Source: Promicromonospora sp. Populi (GTDB taxonomy: Bacteria; Actinomycetota; Actinomycetes; Actinomycetales; Cellulomonadaceae). Taken from it: DNA of 64,000 nt. The stretch covers positions 930,001 to 994,000 of the forward strand of contig NZ_CP163528.1 in assembly GCF_041081105.1 (NCBI RefSeq), read 5' to 3'. Below are positions 8,564 to 17,412 of this stretch, one piece after another. The position numbers and the translations under genes are program-made. The notes beneath the pieces were generated by a model. That model was not told the DNA's origin, ran no database searches, and saw only the letters and a program-made list of their open reading frames with translations. The first letter of the stretch is position 1, and each line of letters opens with the position of its first letter.

Positions 8564-8637
8564 CGTCGTCGACCGCCTGAGACAGACACCCAGCGAACTG
8601 GCCCTGCGGGCTGGCCCGGCGAGACGATGGCCACAAC

Positions 8638-8670
8638 GTGGGACGGCAGGGGGTAGCCCCGCCGTCCCAC
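8638..8670 (+). terminator. Strong hairpin before hisE
   Basis: gtgggacggc pairs perfectly with gccgtcccac, and an inner gggg/cccc extends the stem around a small loop. It ends 15 bp before hisE. It could terminate the lipoprotein transcript or act as an operator or attenuator; no U-tract is present. Confidence 0.55.
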
Positions 8671-8673
8671 GAC

Positions 8674-8679
8674 TAGGCT
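8674..8679 (+). promoter_or_regulatory. -10 element of leaderless hisE promoter (TAGGCT)
   Basis: TAGGCT lies 6 nt before the GTG of hisE, which lacks a Shine-Dalgarno sequence. Confidence 0.45.
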
Positions 8680-8685
8680 GGCGCC

Positions 8686-8949
8686 GTGAAGACCTTCGAG
8701 ACCCTGTTCGCCGAGCTGACCGAGAAGGCCGCGACCCGCCCAGCGGGTTCGGGCACCGTGGCCCAGCTGGATGCCGGCGTTCATGCGATCGGCAAGAAGG
8801 TCGTTGAGGAGGCCGCCGAGGTCTGGATGGCTGCCGAGTACCAGTCGGACAGCGAGACCGCGGAGGAGATCTCGCAGCTCCTGTACCACCTGCAGGTTCT
8901 GATGGTCGCCAAGGGACTGACCCTCGAGGACGTGTACACGCATCTGTGA
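8686..8949 (+). CDS. hisE: Phosphoribosyl-ATP pyrophosphatase
   Basis: This 87-aa enzyme hydrolyses phosphoribosyl-ATP to phosphoribosyl-AMP, the second step of histidine synthesis. It has the MazG-like metal site: [15 protein letters not shown] followed by [19 protein letters not shown]. Length is normal. The GTG start is supported by a -10 element 6 nt upstream. hisG follows after 57 bp. Confidence 0.96.
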   Translation: MKTFETLFAELTEKAATRPAGSGTVAQLDAGVHAIGKKVVEEAAEVWMAAEYQSDSETAEEISQLLYHLQVLMVAKGLTLEDVYTHL

Positions 8950-9006
8950 CCCGGGAAAGACCCGGGTTCCCCGATCCGTCGTACGCCCAAGAGAGGAACC
9001 AACCAC

Positions 9007-9876
9007 ATGCTGCGCATCGCCGTCCCCAACAAGGGTGCCCTGTCGGGTCCCGCCTCCGAGATGTTGCGCGAGGCGGGCTACCGCCAGCGCCGTGACACCC
9101 GCGAGCTTGTGCTCGCCGACCCCGAGAACGACGTCGAGTTCTTCTTCCTGCGGCCGCGCGACGTCGCGGTCTACGTGGGTACCGGCACGGTCGACGTCGG
9201 CATCACCGGCCGCGACCTGATGCTCGACTCGGGCGCGGACGCCGTCGAGCACCTCGGCCTCGGGTTCGCCCGCTCCACGTTCCGGTTCGCGGCGCCCGCG
9301 GTGCCGACAGAGCCCGGCCAGGCGCCGATCAGCGAGGTGAGCGACATCGCCGGGCGCCGCGTGGCGTCGTCGTACACCACGCTGGTGGCGCAGCACCTGG
9401 CGAAGCAGGGCGTCGAGCCCGCCGCGATCGTGCACCTCGACGGTGCGGTGGAGTCGAGCGTGCGGCTCGGTGTCGCGGACGTGATCGCCGACGTCGTGGA
9501 GACCGGCACTACCCTGCGGGCCGCGGGCCTGGAGGTGTTCGGCGACCCGATCCTGCGTTCGGAGGCCGTGCTGATCCGGCAGTCGGACGTCGAGCCGCCC
9601 GCCGGCCTGGAGATCCTGACCCGGCGGCTGGAGGGTGTGATCACCGCCCGCGAGTACGTGCTCATGGACTACGTGGTCCCCGCGGCGCGGCTCGAGGAGG
9701 CGGTGGCGATCACGCCGGGCAAGGAGTCGCCGACGGTATCGGCGCAGCACCACAGCGATGCCTGCGCGGTGCGCGTCATGGTCCCGCGCAGCGAGACGAA
9801 CCGGATCATGGACGCGCTGTACGACGTCGGGGCGCGCGCCATCATCGTGACCTCCATCCACGCGTCGCGGCTGTAG
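9007..9876 (+). CDS. hisG: ATP phosphoribosyltransferase, long form
   Basis: This 289-aa enzyme catalyses the committed step of histidine synthesis, joining ATP and PRPP. It is the long HisG form with a C-terminal regulatory ACT-like domain ([21 protein letters not shown] ... [14 protein letters not shown]), so feedback inhibition by histidine is expected. The catalytic part shows [37 protein letters not shown] and the PRPP loop [17 protein letters not shown] gagagga sequence precedes the ATG. Confidence 0.97.
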   Translation: MLRIAVPNKGALSGPASEMLREAGYRQRRDTRELVLADPENDVEFFFLRPRDVAVYVGTGTVDVGITGRDLMLDSGADAVEHLGLGFARSTFRFAAPAVPTEPGQAPISEVSDIAGRRVASSYTTLVAQHLAKQGVEPAAIVHLDGAVESSVRLGVADVIADVVETGTTLRAAGLEVFGDPILRSEAVLIRQSDVEPPAGLEILTRRLEGVITAREYVLMDYVVPAARLEEAVAITPGKESPTVSAQHHSDACAVRVMVPRSETNRIMDALYDVGARAIIVTSIHASRL

Positions 9877-9882
9877 GCCCGC

Positions 9883-10455
9883 ATGGGCGGGAGCGCTGGT
9901 GCGGGGGCCGGTAGCAGCCGCACCGGCCGCGGCCGGGCCGACGACCGGTTCCGCACCTTCCGCGGCCGCTACGGCACGCCGATGGCGTACGGGCTGGCGC
10001 TGCTGTGGGGTGGCGGGTGCACGTTCGTGGCACTGTCCGCGAGCAATCCCGCAGCGGACGCCGCGAACCGGATAGGGATCATCGTGCTCGGGCTGCTCGG
10101 CGCCACCGTGGCCTGGCGGTTCGGCGCCGTGCGTGCGATCCCAGACCCGTACGGCCTCACCGTGGTGAACTACGCGACCAAGCGGCACCTGGTGTGGGCC
10201 GAGATCGTGGCCGTCCGGTTCGGGCTGAGCGACCCCTGGGTGCACCTCGATCTGGCGAACGGCGACGTGCTCGCCGTCATGGGCATCCAGCGCGCCGACG
10301 GCGAGCACGGCATGGCCGAGGCCCGTCGCCTCGTGGCCCTGGTCGCCGAGCTGGGCGAGGCCGAGGAACCGGGCCGGCCGGGCCCCCCGGACCGGCCCGA
10401 CCCGCCCGACCCGCCCGACCGGCCCGACCGGCCCGACCGGCCCGAACAGCAGTAG
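9883..10455 (+). CDS. PH domain-containing membrane protein
   Basis: The 190-aa product has two transmembrane helices (about residues 32-49 and 62-80) followed by a bacterial PH-like domain (DPYGLTVVNYATKRHLVWAE ... AVRFGLSDPWVHLDLANGD). It begins 6 bp after the hisG stop and is probably cotranscribed. The last 35 residues are a Pro/Asp/Arg repeat (PDRPDP...). Proteins of this kind are often found next to hisG in actinobacteria; the function is unknown. Confidence 0.85.
   Translation: MGGSAGAGAGSSRTGRGRADDRFRTFRGRYGTPMAYGLALLWGGGCTFVALSASNPAADAANRIGIIVLGLLGATVAWRFGAVRAIPDPYGLTVVNYATKRHLVWAEIVAVRFGLSDPWVHLDLANGDVLAVMGIQRADGEHGMAEARRLVALVAELGEAEEPGRPGPPDRPDPPDPPDRPDRPDRPEQQ
10390..10443 (+). 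repeat. 9-bp tandem repeat coding for PDR/PDP units
   Basis: Six 9-bp units of gaccggccc or gacccgccc sit in the 3' end of the PH-domain gene. The repeat keeps frame and encodes the proline-rich tail. Confidence 0.8.
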
Positions 10456-10468
10456 CGACGCGCGACAA

Positions 10469-10502
10469 AAGCCCCCTTGGTTGCGAGCAACCAAGGGGGC
10501 TT
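10469..10502. terminator. Bidirectional terminator between hisG operon and helicase
   Basis: aagcccccttggttg and its perfect complement form a 15-bp stem with a 4-nt loop (cgag). The stem is flanked by A-rich sequence on one side and TT on the other. It lies between convergent genes. Confidence 0.9.
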
Positions 10503-10519
10503 CGGTCAGCTAGGCAGCG

Positions 10520-12562
10520 TCAGCGGGCGCTGCGGGCTTCCCAGTGGGCCGGGGCGCGGCCACGGGGGCCACGGTCGCTCTCCGGGCGGCGGTGGTCGCC
10601 ACCGGAGCGCGGGGCCCGGTCACGGTCTCCGCCGGCACGCGGCGCCGGGCCGCGGTCGAGCGTGATGCGCAGCGGCTTGCCGGCCACGCGCGCCCGGGCC
10701 AGCCGGTCGAGCGCGTCGTTGTCGAGCGGCGCGATGATGTCGACGAGCGAGAAGCTGCCGAAGATGTCGATCTTGCCGACGTCGGAGCCGGTGATGCCGC
10801 CCTCGCCCGTCAGCGCACCGACGATCCCGCCCGGCTGCACACCGTGCGTGTGCCCGACGGCGATGCGGTACCGCGTGCCCCGGGCCGGACGGCGGATGCC
10901 GCGCTCGCCCTCGCTACGGCTGCCCTCGAACCGGCCGCGCGGCGAACGGTCGCCCGTGCGGTCGTGGCGGTCGTCGTCGCGAGTGTTGCGACGGGCGGCC
11001 GCTGCCTTGGCCTCGGCCTGCTCGCGCTCGTACTCTTCCTGCTCCGCACGGGCACGGGGGCCGTCGTCGCCGACCGCGAGCGCCGCCATGGCGGCGGCGA
11101 TCTCGATGGGGTCGACGCCGGTCTCGTCGGCGTAGGTGCGGATCAGGTCGGTGTACATCTCGAGGCGGCCGGCTTCGCGGCGGGCTGCGACCTTGCCGAG
11201 GGCGCGCTTGACCTGGTGGGCGGAGACGTCCTTGGGGGAGGGGATGCCGACCTCTTCGAGCGTGGCGCGGATGGTGCGCTCGATGCTGCGGAGCTTGCCG
11301 CGCTCGTGGGGGGTGACGAAGGTGAGTGCTTCGCCGGTGCGGCCTGCGCGGCCGGTGCGGCCGATGCGGTGCACGTAGGCTTCGGGCTCGCCGGGGACGT
11401 CGAAGTTGACGACGAGGCCGATGCGGTCGACGTCGAGGCCGCGGGCGGCGACGTCGGTGGCGACCAGGACGTCGAGGGCGCCGGAGCGGAGTCGCTCGAC
11501 GATCTTCTCGCGTTCCTTCTGGGCGACGTCGCCGGAGATGGTGGCGGCGGAGATGCCCTTTTCGATGAGGGCGGAGCCCACGTCTTCGGCTGCGCCGCGG
11601 GTGCGGGTGAAGACGATCGCGGCGTCGGCGTCGGAGGTCGACAGGACGCGGGCGAGGGAGCCGATCTTGTGGCGGAACGGCACGACGGCGTAGGTCTGGT
11701 GGACCGCGGTGACGGTGGAGGCTTGCCGGGTGACGGCGATCTGCACCGGGTCGGTCATGTGGTGGTCCGCGACCTTGCGGATCGCGGGGGGCATGGTGGC
11801 GGAGAAGAGGGCGACCTGGCGCTTGGTGGGTGCCTGGCCGAAGATCTCTTCGACGTCTTCTGCGAAGCCCATGCGGAGCATCTCGTCGGCCTCGTCGAGG
11901 ACGAGGAAGCGGATGTCGTCGAGCTTGAGCGCGCCGCGGTCGAGGTGGTCCTTGATGCGGCCGGGGGTGCCGACGACGACGTGGACGCCTTCGCGCAGGG
12001 CGCGCTGCTGGGGGATGTAGGGGGCGCCGCCGTAGACGGGGAGCACGCGGACGTCGTCGAGCTCGGTCGCGAAGGACTCGATGGCGTCGGCGACCTGCAT
12101 GGCGAGCTCGCGGGTGGGGGCCAGGACGAGGGCCTGGACCTTGCGGAGCTTGGGGTCGATGGCGGCGAGCAGTGGTAGGCCGAACGCGGCGGTCTTGCCG
12201 GTGCCGGTCTGGGCGACGCCGGTGATGTCGCGGCCGGCGAGCAGCTCGGGGATGGCGCGGGCCTGGATGGCGGAGGGCGTGACGAAGCCGAGCTTGTCGA
12301 CGGCTGCCATCAGCTGCGCGGGGAGGCCGAGGCTTGCGAAGGTCGGGCCGGTGGGCTCGGTGACCTCGGGTTCGGTGACCTCGGGCTCAGTGGCGGGCTC
12401 GGGAGTCGCGGGCTCAACCGCGGCGTCGGAGGCGGTTGCCTCCGGGGCGGTGGCCTCGGGGATGGTGACGGCCTCGGGGGCCGTCTGGTCGCCGGTGTCG
12501 GCGACAACCTGCTCGGTGTCCTGCTCAGCAGGCGCGATCAGGTCATGGGTGTCGATAGACAT
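10520..12562 (-). CDS. DEAD-box RNA helicase (DeaD/CsdA-like)
   Basis: This ATP-dependent RNA helicase of about 680 aa is likely involved in ribosome assembly or RNA decay. An acidic, Pro/Glu/Thr-rich N-terminus of about 75 residues precedes the Q motif. The helicase core shows AQTGTGKTAAFG, PTRELAMQV, TPGRIKDHL, LDEADEML, SATMPP and HRIGRTGRAGR. A DbpA-type RNA-binding domain follows (RIAVGHTHGVQPGGIVGALTG) and then a basic, Arg/Gly-rich tail. The ATG at 12562 is preferred to the GTG four codons upstream. A long leader with a hairpin lies upstream. Confidence 0.95.
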   Translation of the reverse strand: MSIDTHDLIAPAEQDTEQVVADTGDQTAPEAVTIPEATAPEATASDAAVEPATPEPATEPEVTEPEVTEPTGPTFASLGLPAQLMAAVDKLGFVTPSAIQARAIPELLAGRDITGVAQTGTGKTAAFGLPLLAAIDPKLRKVQALVLAPTRELAMQVADAIESFATELDDVRVLPVYGGAPYIPQQRALREGVHVVVGTPGRIKDHLDRGALKLDDIRFLVLDEADEMLRMGFAEDVEEIFGQAPTKRQVALFSATMPPAIRKVADHHMTDPVQIAVTRQASTVTAVHQTYAVVPFRHKIGSLARVLSTSDADAAIVFTRTRGAAEDVGSALIEKGISAATISGDVAQKEREKIVERLRSGALDVLVATDVAARGLDVDRIGLVVNFDVPGEPEAYVHRIGRTGRAGRTGEALTFVTPHERGKLRSIERTIRATLEEVGIPSPKDVSAHQVKRALGKVAARREAGRLEMYTDLIRTYADETGVDPIEIAAAMAALAVGDDGPRARAEQEEYEREQAEAKAAAARRNTRDDDRHDRTGDRSPRGRFEGSRSEGERGIRRPARGTRYRIAVGHTHGVQPGGIVGALTGEGGITGSDVGKIDIFGSFSLVDIIAPLDNDALDRLARARVAGKPLRITLDRGPAPRAGGDRDRAPRSGGDHRRPESDRGPRGRAPAHWEARSAR

Positions 12563-12998
12563 GCAGTGCTGCACCGTTCGTCGTCGCGGGCGGAGTCAGG
12601 GCCGAGGTGAGGGCCCTTACGTCGCTCGCTCCCGAAACACCTTCCCCGCAGCCAGGGCTGCGGGCCTGTCTCGCACATTGCGTGCACACACGGGAAGACG
12701 ACGAACTCCAAGGGGATGTGGCACCACCCTATCGGTTGCCGGGGTGTTCGGCACAGAGGCGGGGAGCGTGACGTGCAGCACGCGGGTGATGTTGTCCGTG
12801 GTGAGAGGCGTGCGACGGCCCTCGGCGTGGGGGCTGACGACGGTGGGTCTCGCCGGTTTGGTGAGTGGTAGGGCGAGTGGTGTGCTGGGTGGCGGAGGCG
12901 CGACGCACCGACTGCCGCACGGCGTGCCGTGCGTATACGCAACGGCCGCCCCGTAGTATGGCGGCCGAGACGAACCGGCGTGAGCAAGGGCGGTGTGC
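12563..12998. other. Divergent intergenic region, helicase / pgsA-like gene
   Basis: This 436-bp stretch has no convincing gene. It holds a 9-bp perfect hairpin (12645-12664) that would lie in the helicase leader, a 10-bp palindrome gcgtatacgc (12931-12940) and an 8-bp hairpin (12943-12950 with 12960-12967). The loop of the last contains gtagtat, a possible -10 for the pgsA-like gene. Confidence 0.5.
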
Positions 12999-13571
12999 GT
13001 GTCCACTGGGGCGGAGATGAGCTCCCGGGTGCTGACCGTGCCCAACATCATCAGCCTGGTGCGACTGGCGCTGGTGCCGGTCTTCGCCGTGCTGATCGTC
13101 GTTGGCGAGGACGGCTGGGCGCTCCTGGTGCTCGCCGTCTCCGGCGTCTCGGACTGGCTGGACGGTGTGCTGGCCCGTCGCCTGAACCAGGTCACGCGCC
13201 TGGGGCAGATGTTGGACCCGTTCGCGGACCGCCTGTTCATCTTTGTCACGTTGATCGGTCTGGCGTGGCGCGAGGTGGTGCCGCTCTGGCTTGTGATCGC
13301 GATCATTGCGCGGGACGTGCTGCTGGCGCTGACGGTCCCGGTGCTGGCCCGTCTGGGGTACGGCACGCTGAACGTGACGCTGGTCGGCAAGGTCGCGACG
13401 TTCGCCCTGCTCTACGCCTTCCCCCTGCTGCTGCTCGCGGAGGTGCCCGGCTGGGTCGGCGCCGGCGCGCACGTCGTGGGCTGGGCCTTCACCTGGTGGG
13501 GTGTCGGCCTGTACTGGCTGGCCGGGCTGCAGTACGTGGTGCAGGTGCGGCGGCTGGCGGCCGGGGAATGA
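12999..13571 (+). CDS. CDP-alcohol phosphatidyltransferase (PgsA-like)
   Basis: This is an integral membrane phospholipid-synthesis enzyme of about 190 aa. The CDP-alcohol phosphotransferase signature DG-x2-AR-x8-G-x3-D-x3-D is complete in DGVLARRLNQVTRLGQMLDP followed by FADR. Several hydrophobic helices follow. It may make phosphatidylglycerol phosphate or a related lipid; the acceptor cannot be read from sequence. GTG 12999 is chosen because AAGGG lies 8 nt upstream; GTG 12993 and ATG 13017 are alternatives. The stop overlaps the next gene (ATGA). Confidence 0.9.
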   Translation: MSTGAEMSSRVLTVPNIISLVRLALVPVFAVLIVVGEDGWALLVLAVSGVSDWLDGVLARRLNQVTRLGQMLDPFADRLFIFVTLIGLAWREVVPLWLVIAIIARDVLLALTVPVLARLGYGTLNVTLVGKVATFALLYAFPLLLLAEVPGWVGAGAHVVGWAFTWWGVGLYWLAGLQYVVQVRRLAAGE

Positions 13572-14533
13572 CCCCGCCCGACGTAGCGCCGGACGCGCCA
13601 CCCGAGGTCGGCCCGGCCGCCAGGCGCCGGCGCCTGGACGAGTCGATGACGCTCCTGCGCGAGGTGATCGAGCGCCCGCTGGACCCGGGGTACGCGCAGA
13701 TGGCTCAGCGGCGGGCTGCGGCGGGGGAGGAGCGGTCCCGGCGCGGCGTGCCGAGCCTGGTGATGCTCCTGCTGGTGGCGGTGCTGCTCGGCGCGGCGAC
13801 GACCGTGGCGGTCCGTGACCTGCGAGCGCCGCAGCCAGTGGTGGCGCGGGGGCGCACGGTGCTCATCGAGCAGATCCAGGAGCGTAGTGCCGAGGTTGAG
13901 GCGTTGTCGCAGCGCTCGACGTCGCTCAGCGCTGAGGTGGACGGTCTGCAGGGCGACGGGTTGCTGCCGCAGGCTCTGCTGGAGGTCAACGAGCTGGACC
14001 GGTTGGTCAGCGGTGCGGTGCCGGTGCGGGGCCCTGGCATGGTGGTGCGGCTGACCGACGGTGAGGGTGGTGGCCTGGTGGAGCCGGGTGACGCGCCGGC
14101 GGAGTCGCGGGTGCGGGACGCGGACGTGCAGTTCGTCGTCAACGAGCTGTGGGCGGCGGGTGCGGAGGCGGTGGCGGTGAACGACGAGCGGTTGACGTCG
14201 TTGTCGGCGATCCGGAACGCGGGTGACGCGATCCTGGTGGACCTGCAGCCGTTGAACGGTCCGACGTACACGATCGAGGCCGTGGGGGACCCGGACGACA
14301 TGCAGGTCGAGTTCGCGCGGTCGGCGGGTCTGGGGTTCCTGCAGCTGCTGAGCGCGGAGTACGGCATCACGAACGAGGTGACCACGGGCGAGGGGATGTA
14401 CCTGCCGGGTGCGGGTTCCCCGACGCTGCGTTCGGCGGACGCCCAGCCGTCCGCGGCCCCGGACGTGACCACAGACAACACAGACACAGACACGAACACA
14501 ACTGAGGACTCTTCCGAGGAGGACAACGGATGA
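13568..14533 (+). CDS. DUF881 family protein (first copy)
   Basis: This membrane-anchored protein of about 321 aa has a cytoplasmic N-terminus, one transmembrane helix (LVMLLLVAVLLGAATTVAV, about residues 64-82), a coiled coil and the DUF881 domain (GPGMVVRLTDGEG ... FVVNELWAAGAEAVAVNDERL ... ISAIRNAGDAILVD-like core). The tail is Asp/Thr-rich. DUF881 genes flank the small basic protein gene in many actinobacteria and are linked to cell envelope or division clusters. It overlaps both neighbours by 4 bp. Confidence 0.88.
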   Translation: MTPPDVAPDAPPEVGPAARRRRLDESMTLLREVIERPLDPGYAQMAQRRAAAGEERSRRGVPSLVMLLLVAVLLGAATTVAVRDLRAPQPVVARGRTVLIEQIQERSAEVEALSQRSTSLSAEVDGLQGDGLLPQALLEVNELDRLVSGAVPVRGPGMVVRLTDGEGGGLVEPGDAPAESRVRDADVQFVVNELWAAGAEAVAVNDERLTSLSAIRNAGDAILVDLQPLNGPTYTIEAVGDPDDMQVEFARSAGLGFLQLLSAEYGITNEVTTGEGMYLPGAGSPTLRSADAQPSAAPDVTTDNTDTDTNTTEDSSEEDNG

Positions 14534-14862
14534 TCGCGATCGTCGGGCTCGTGATCGGGGTGGTCGCCGGGCTGCTGCTGCAGCCGACCGTCCCGTTGAT
14601 GCTGCAGCCGTACCTGCCGATCGCGGTGGTGGCCGCGCTGGACGCCCTGTTCGGGGGGTTGCGCGCGATGCTCGACGGGCTGTTCGACGACAAGGTGTTC
14701 CTGGTGTCGTTCCTGTCGAACGTCCTGGTGGCCGCGTTCATCGTGTTCCTCGGTGACCAGCTCGGTGTGGGCGGGCAGCTCTCGACGGCGGTCGTGGTGG
14801 TGCTCGGCATCCGGATCTTCTCGAACGCGGCGTCGATCCGTCGGCACATCTTCAAGGCGTGA
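14530..14862 (+). CDS. sbp: Small basic protein Sbp (DUF1290)
   Basis: This 110-aa protein has three transmembrane helices. It contains the family core LPIAVVAALDALFGGLRAML and ends in NAASIRRHIFKA. Orthologues lie near division genes (sbp of Bacillus is by ftsA). Start and stop overlap the DUF881 genes on both sides, so the three proteins are translationally coupled and probably act together at the membrane. Confidence 0.9.
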   Translation: MIAIVGLVIGVVAGLLLQPTVPLMLQPYLPIAVVAALDALFGGLRAMLDGLFDDKVFLVSFLSNVLVAAFIVFLGDQLGVGGQLSTAVVVVLGIRIFSNAASIRRHIFKA

Positions 14863-15740
14863 GCATGCGGCACGAGGACAGCAACGCTGACAGCGGAGCC
14901 GACAGCACGGACAGCGCCGACAGCAACACCAGCAACGATGACGCCGCGCAGGGCAGCCCCGAGGACCACACCGAGACCACCCTCGAGGACGACCTCGAGG
15001 AAGCGGCCCCGCCGGTGCCACCGGCGTCGGGCTGGAGGCGGGTGCTGCAGCTGTTGCGCCCGCGCGGCACCCGTTCGGAGCTGCTGACGGGCCTGCTGTG
15101 CCTGGCCCTGGGGTTCGCCCTGGCGGTACAGGTGGGGCAGTCGACGGGGGACCAGCTCAGCTCCCTGCGTCAGGACGAGCTGGTGCGGCTCCTGGACGAG
15201 GTGACGCAGCGCGCGGACCAGCTCGATGCGGAGGTCTCCGACCTGGAGGAGATCCGGGACGACCTGCAGTCCGAGGACGGGCAGGACCAGGCGGCGCGGG
15301 ATCTTGCGCTGCAGCGTGCCGAGCAGGAGGGCATCCTCTCGGGCAGGCTGCCGGCCTACGGCCCGGGTGTGCAGATCCACGTGGCCGACGGCAGCCGGCC
15401 GCTCGAGGCGCAGGTGCTGTTCAACCTGCTGGAGGAGCTACGCAACGCCGGCGCAGAGGCGATCCAGGTCAACGGGGTGCGGCTGGTCACGACGAGCTAC
15501 TTCGTGGATTCCGGCGGCGGCGTGGTGCTCGACGGCGCCGCGATCGCCTCCCCGTACGAGTGGACGGCGATCGGCGACCCCGAGACGATCGACCGGGCGC
15601 TGGAGATCCCCGGCGGTGCGCTGCCCCGGATCCGGGAGGAAGGCGGCGAGGCGACCACCACTATGGCCGATCAGGTCAGCGTCGATTCCGTTCGTATTCC
15701 GGGCGAACCGGAGCACGCGGAGCCCGCCGACGAAGAGTGA
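14859..15740 (+). CDS. DUF881 family protein (second copy)
   Basis: This 293-aa paralogue of the gene at 13568 has a long acidic Asp/Ser N-terminus (residues 1-50), one transmembrane helix (LLTGLLCLALGFALAVQV) and a coiled coil (DQLSSLRQDELVRLLDEVTQ ...). The DUF881 domain follows (GPGVQIHVADGSRP ... LLEELRNAGAEAIQVNGVRL). GTG 14859 overlaps the sbp stop; ATG 14865 is an alternative. It is the last gene of the pgsA-like/DUF881/sbp operon. Confidence 0.88.
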   Translation: MSMRHEDSNADSGADSTDSADSNTSNDDAAQGSPEDHTETTLEDDLEEAAPPVPPASGWRRVLQLLRPRGTRSELLTGLLCLALGFALAVQVGQSTGDQLSSLRQDELVRLLDEVTQRADQLDAEVSDLEEIRDDLQSEDGQDQAARDLALQRAEQEGILSGRLPAYGPGVQIHVADGSRPLEAQVLFNLLEELRNAGAEAIQVNGVRLVTTSYFVDSGGGVVLDGAAIASPYEWTAIGDPETIDRALEIPGGALPRIREEGGEATTTMADQVSVDSVRIPGEPEHAEPADEE

Positions 15741-15928
15741 CTCCCGCCACGTCGGCAAAACTGGCATGCGGAACCGCCGTGGCGTGGGTAGTTTTATCCG
15801 GGTTGGTTCCCCGCTATGGTTCCCGCTTCCATCCCGATCGGGGTAGGTTGAGAGGAACCCGGACGGCGTCTCATCCGTTGTCCGAACGTAATGATCTCGC
15901 ACGTCACCACAGCACCCGAGGAGACCTG

Positions 15929-16402
15929 ATGACGGACCCCAGCGCCCATCCGGTCGGGCCCGATACCACGGCCAACCTGGGTCGCATCGCGTTCCCGACC
16001 CCCGACGAGCAGGCGCCCCGCACGGCGCTCAGCCCCGAGGAAGCCGCCGCCGTGGCCGCCCTCCCGCGCCACTCCGCGCTGCTCATCGTGCAACGCGGGC
16101 CGGGATTCGGCGCACGGTTCCTCCTGGACACCGGCCGTTCGGTCGCCGGACGCAGCGAGCAGGCGGACATCTTCCTCGACGACGTCACGGTGTCGCGCAA
16201 GCACGCCGAGTTCGTGCGCGAGGGTGACTCGTTCGTCGTCCGCGACATCGGGTCCCTGAACGGCACCTACGTCAACCGCGGCCGCATCGACGGCGCCACG
16301 CTGGTCACGGGCGACGAGGTGCAGATCGGCAAGTTCCGCCTGACGTTCCACGCCAGCCCGCAGTCGCCGGCGCAGTGGGTCGCGGGGACGCCCGCCCCGT
16401 GA
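15929..16402 (+). CDS. FHA-domain protein, GarA/OdhI type
   Basis: This soluble protein of 157 aa has a C-terminal FHA domain (GRSVAGRSEQADIFLDDVTV, then SRKHAEFV and GSLNGTYVNRGRI). The phosphothreonine-binding Arg, Ser and Asn are present. In mycobacteria and corynebacteria the homologue binds 2-oxoglutarate dehydrogenase and glutamate enzymes and is switched off by phosphorylation of an N-terminal ETT motif. Here the nearest candidate is DTTANL at residues about 12-17. A gagga sequence precedes the ATG. ftsR follows with a 4-bp overlap. Confidence 0.92.
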   Translation: MTDPSAHPVGPDTTANLGRIAFPTPDEQAPRTALSPEEAAAVAALPRHSALLIVQRGPGFGARFLLDTGRSVAGRSEQADIFLDDVTVSRKHAEFVREGDSFVVRDIGSLNGTYVNRGRIDGATLVTGDEVQIGKFRLTFHASPQSPAQWVAGTPAP

Positions 16403-17232
16403 CCGCCGGCGCCGCACGCGACCATCGTGGGGTCGACCGCGGCACCGCACCGCGCCATGACCGGGCACACGACTCAGCACCCGGGCTCGCCCCGGACGAG
16501 CAGGCCCGGGCACACGACCAGGGCGAGGACGACGAAGACTTTGACGTGCCCTGGCCCCGGGGCATCTCGCGCCAGGCCGCGATGCGCATCAGCGACGTCC
16601 TGCGCGCCCTGGGCCAGGAGTTTCCTTCCGTCTCGCACTCCAAGCTGCGCTTCCTGGAGGAACAGGGCCTGATCGACCCGGTACGCACCCCGTCGGGCTA
16701 CCGGCAGTACAGCCAGGCCGACGTCGAACGCCTCCGGTTCGTCCTCACCGAGCAGCGCGACAGCTACATGCCGCTGAAGGTGATCAAGGAACGACTCGCC
16801 GCGATGGACTCCGACCCGGACTCGGCCGAGCACCCCGCACCGCGCCTGGCCGGCACCGGGACACCCGCCCGACGCCGCTGGACCGCTGCAGCCGTGGCCG
16901 ACGCCGCCGGAGTCACCGAGGAGCTCGTCGAGAGCCTGGCGCAGTCTGGCCTCCTGCCGTCGACCGGCGGGACATACGGCCAGAGCGCCGTCGAGATCGC
17001 CCGCATGGTCGGCGCCCTGGCCGAGTTCGGCATCGAACCGCGCCACCTGCGGTCCTTCCGCACCGCCGCCGACCGGCAGGTCGCGCTCGTCGACCAGGTA
17101 GTGGCACCGCTGCGCAGCCAGCAGGCCAGCGCCGCCCGCGGCCGCGCCGCGAGCATGGCCGGCGACATGGGCGAGCTCTTCACGCGCCTGCACGCCGCCT
17201 GGGTACGGCAGGGCATCGAAGACCTCGGCTGA
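16399..17232 (+). CDS. ftsR: MerR-like regulator FtsR
   Basis: This 277-aa transcription factor is the counterpart of Rv1828/FtsR, which in Corynebacterium activates ftsZ. A charged, His/Asp-rich leader of about 50 residues precedes the winged helix (RISDVLRALGQEFPSVSHSK, then LRFLEEQGLIDPVRTPSGYRQYS). A second, effector-like domain follows (RRRWTAAAVADAAGVTEELV). The GTG at 16399 overlaps the FHA gene stop, which fixes the start. The FHA-FtsR-nuclease-MerR order is conserved in actinobacteria. Confidence 0.9.
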   Translation: MTAGAARDHRGVDRGTAPRHDRAHDSAPGLAPDEQARAHDQGEDDEDFDVPWPRGISRQAAMRISDVLRALGQEFPSVSHSKLRFLEEQGLIDPVRTPSGYRQYSQADVERLRFVLTEQRDSYMPLKVIKERLAAMDSDPDSAEHPAPRLAGTGTPARRRWTAAAVADAAGVTEELVESLAQSGLLPSTGGTYGQSAVEIARMVGALAEFGIEPRHLRSFRTAADRQVALVDQVVAPLRSQQASAARGRAASMAGDMGELFTRLHAAWVRQGIEDLG

Positions 17233-17245
17233 GCCGACCCACCGA

Positions 17246-17265
17246 GCCCGGGCACAGGCCCGGGC
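17246..17265 (+). terminator. Hairpin after ftsR
   Basis: gcccggg and cccgggc form a 7-bp perfect stem around cacagg, 14 bp after the ftsR stop. Further ccgggc repeats follow. No U-tract is present. Confidence 0.5.
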
Positions 17266-17400
17266 ATATGTCCGGGCCCATGTCCGGCACCGCACACGCT
17301 CGGCCGACCGGCAACTGGAAACCAGCAATTTTGCCACCAGGCGGCCGGTTCATGACCAGGAAATTAACTCGAGCGCGCGACGAGGGGCCGCTGGAAGCCG

Positions 17401-17406
17401 TACGGT
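17401..17406 (+). promoter_or_regulatory. -10 element of leaderless promoter (TACGGT)
   Basis: TACGGT lies 6 nt before the GTG at 17413, with no ribosome binding site between them. Confidence 0.45.
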
Positions 17407-17412
17407 AAAACC

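Noticed and set aside
10544..12178. Long open frame (544 codons) on the plus strand opposite the helicase gene
   Set aside because: It is antisense to a clear DEAD-box helicase. Its Asp/Gly/Val-rich composition is that of a high-GC shadow frame and no motif is recognisable.
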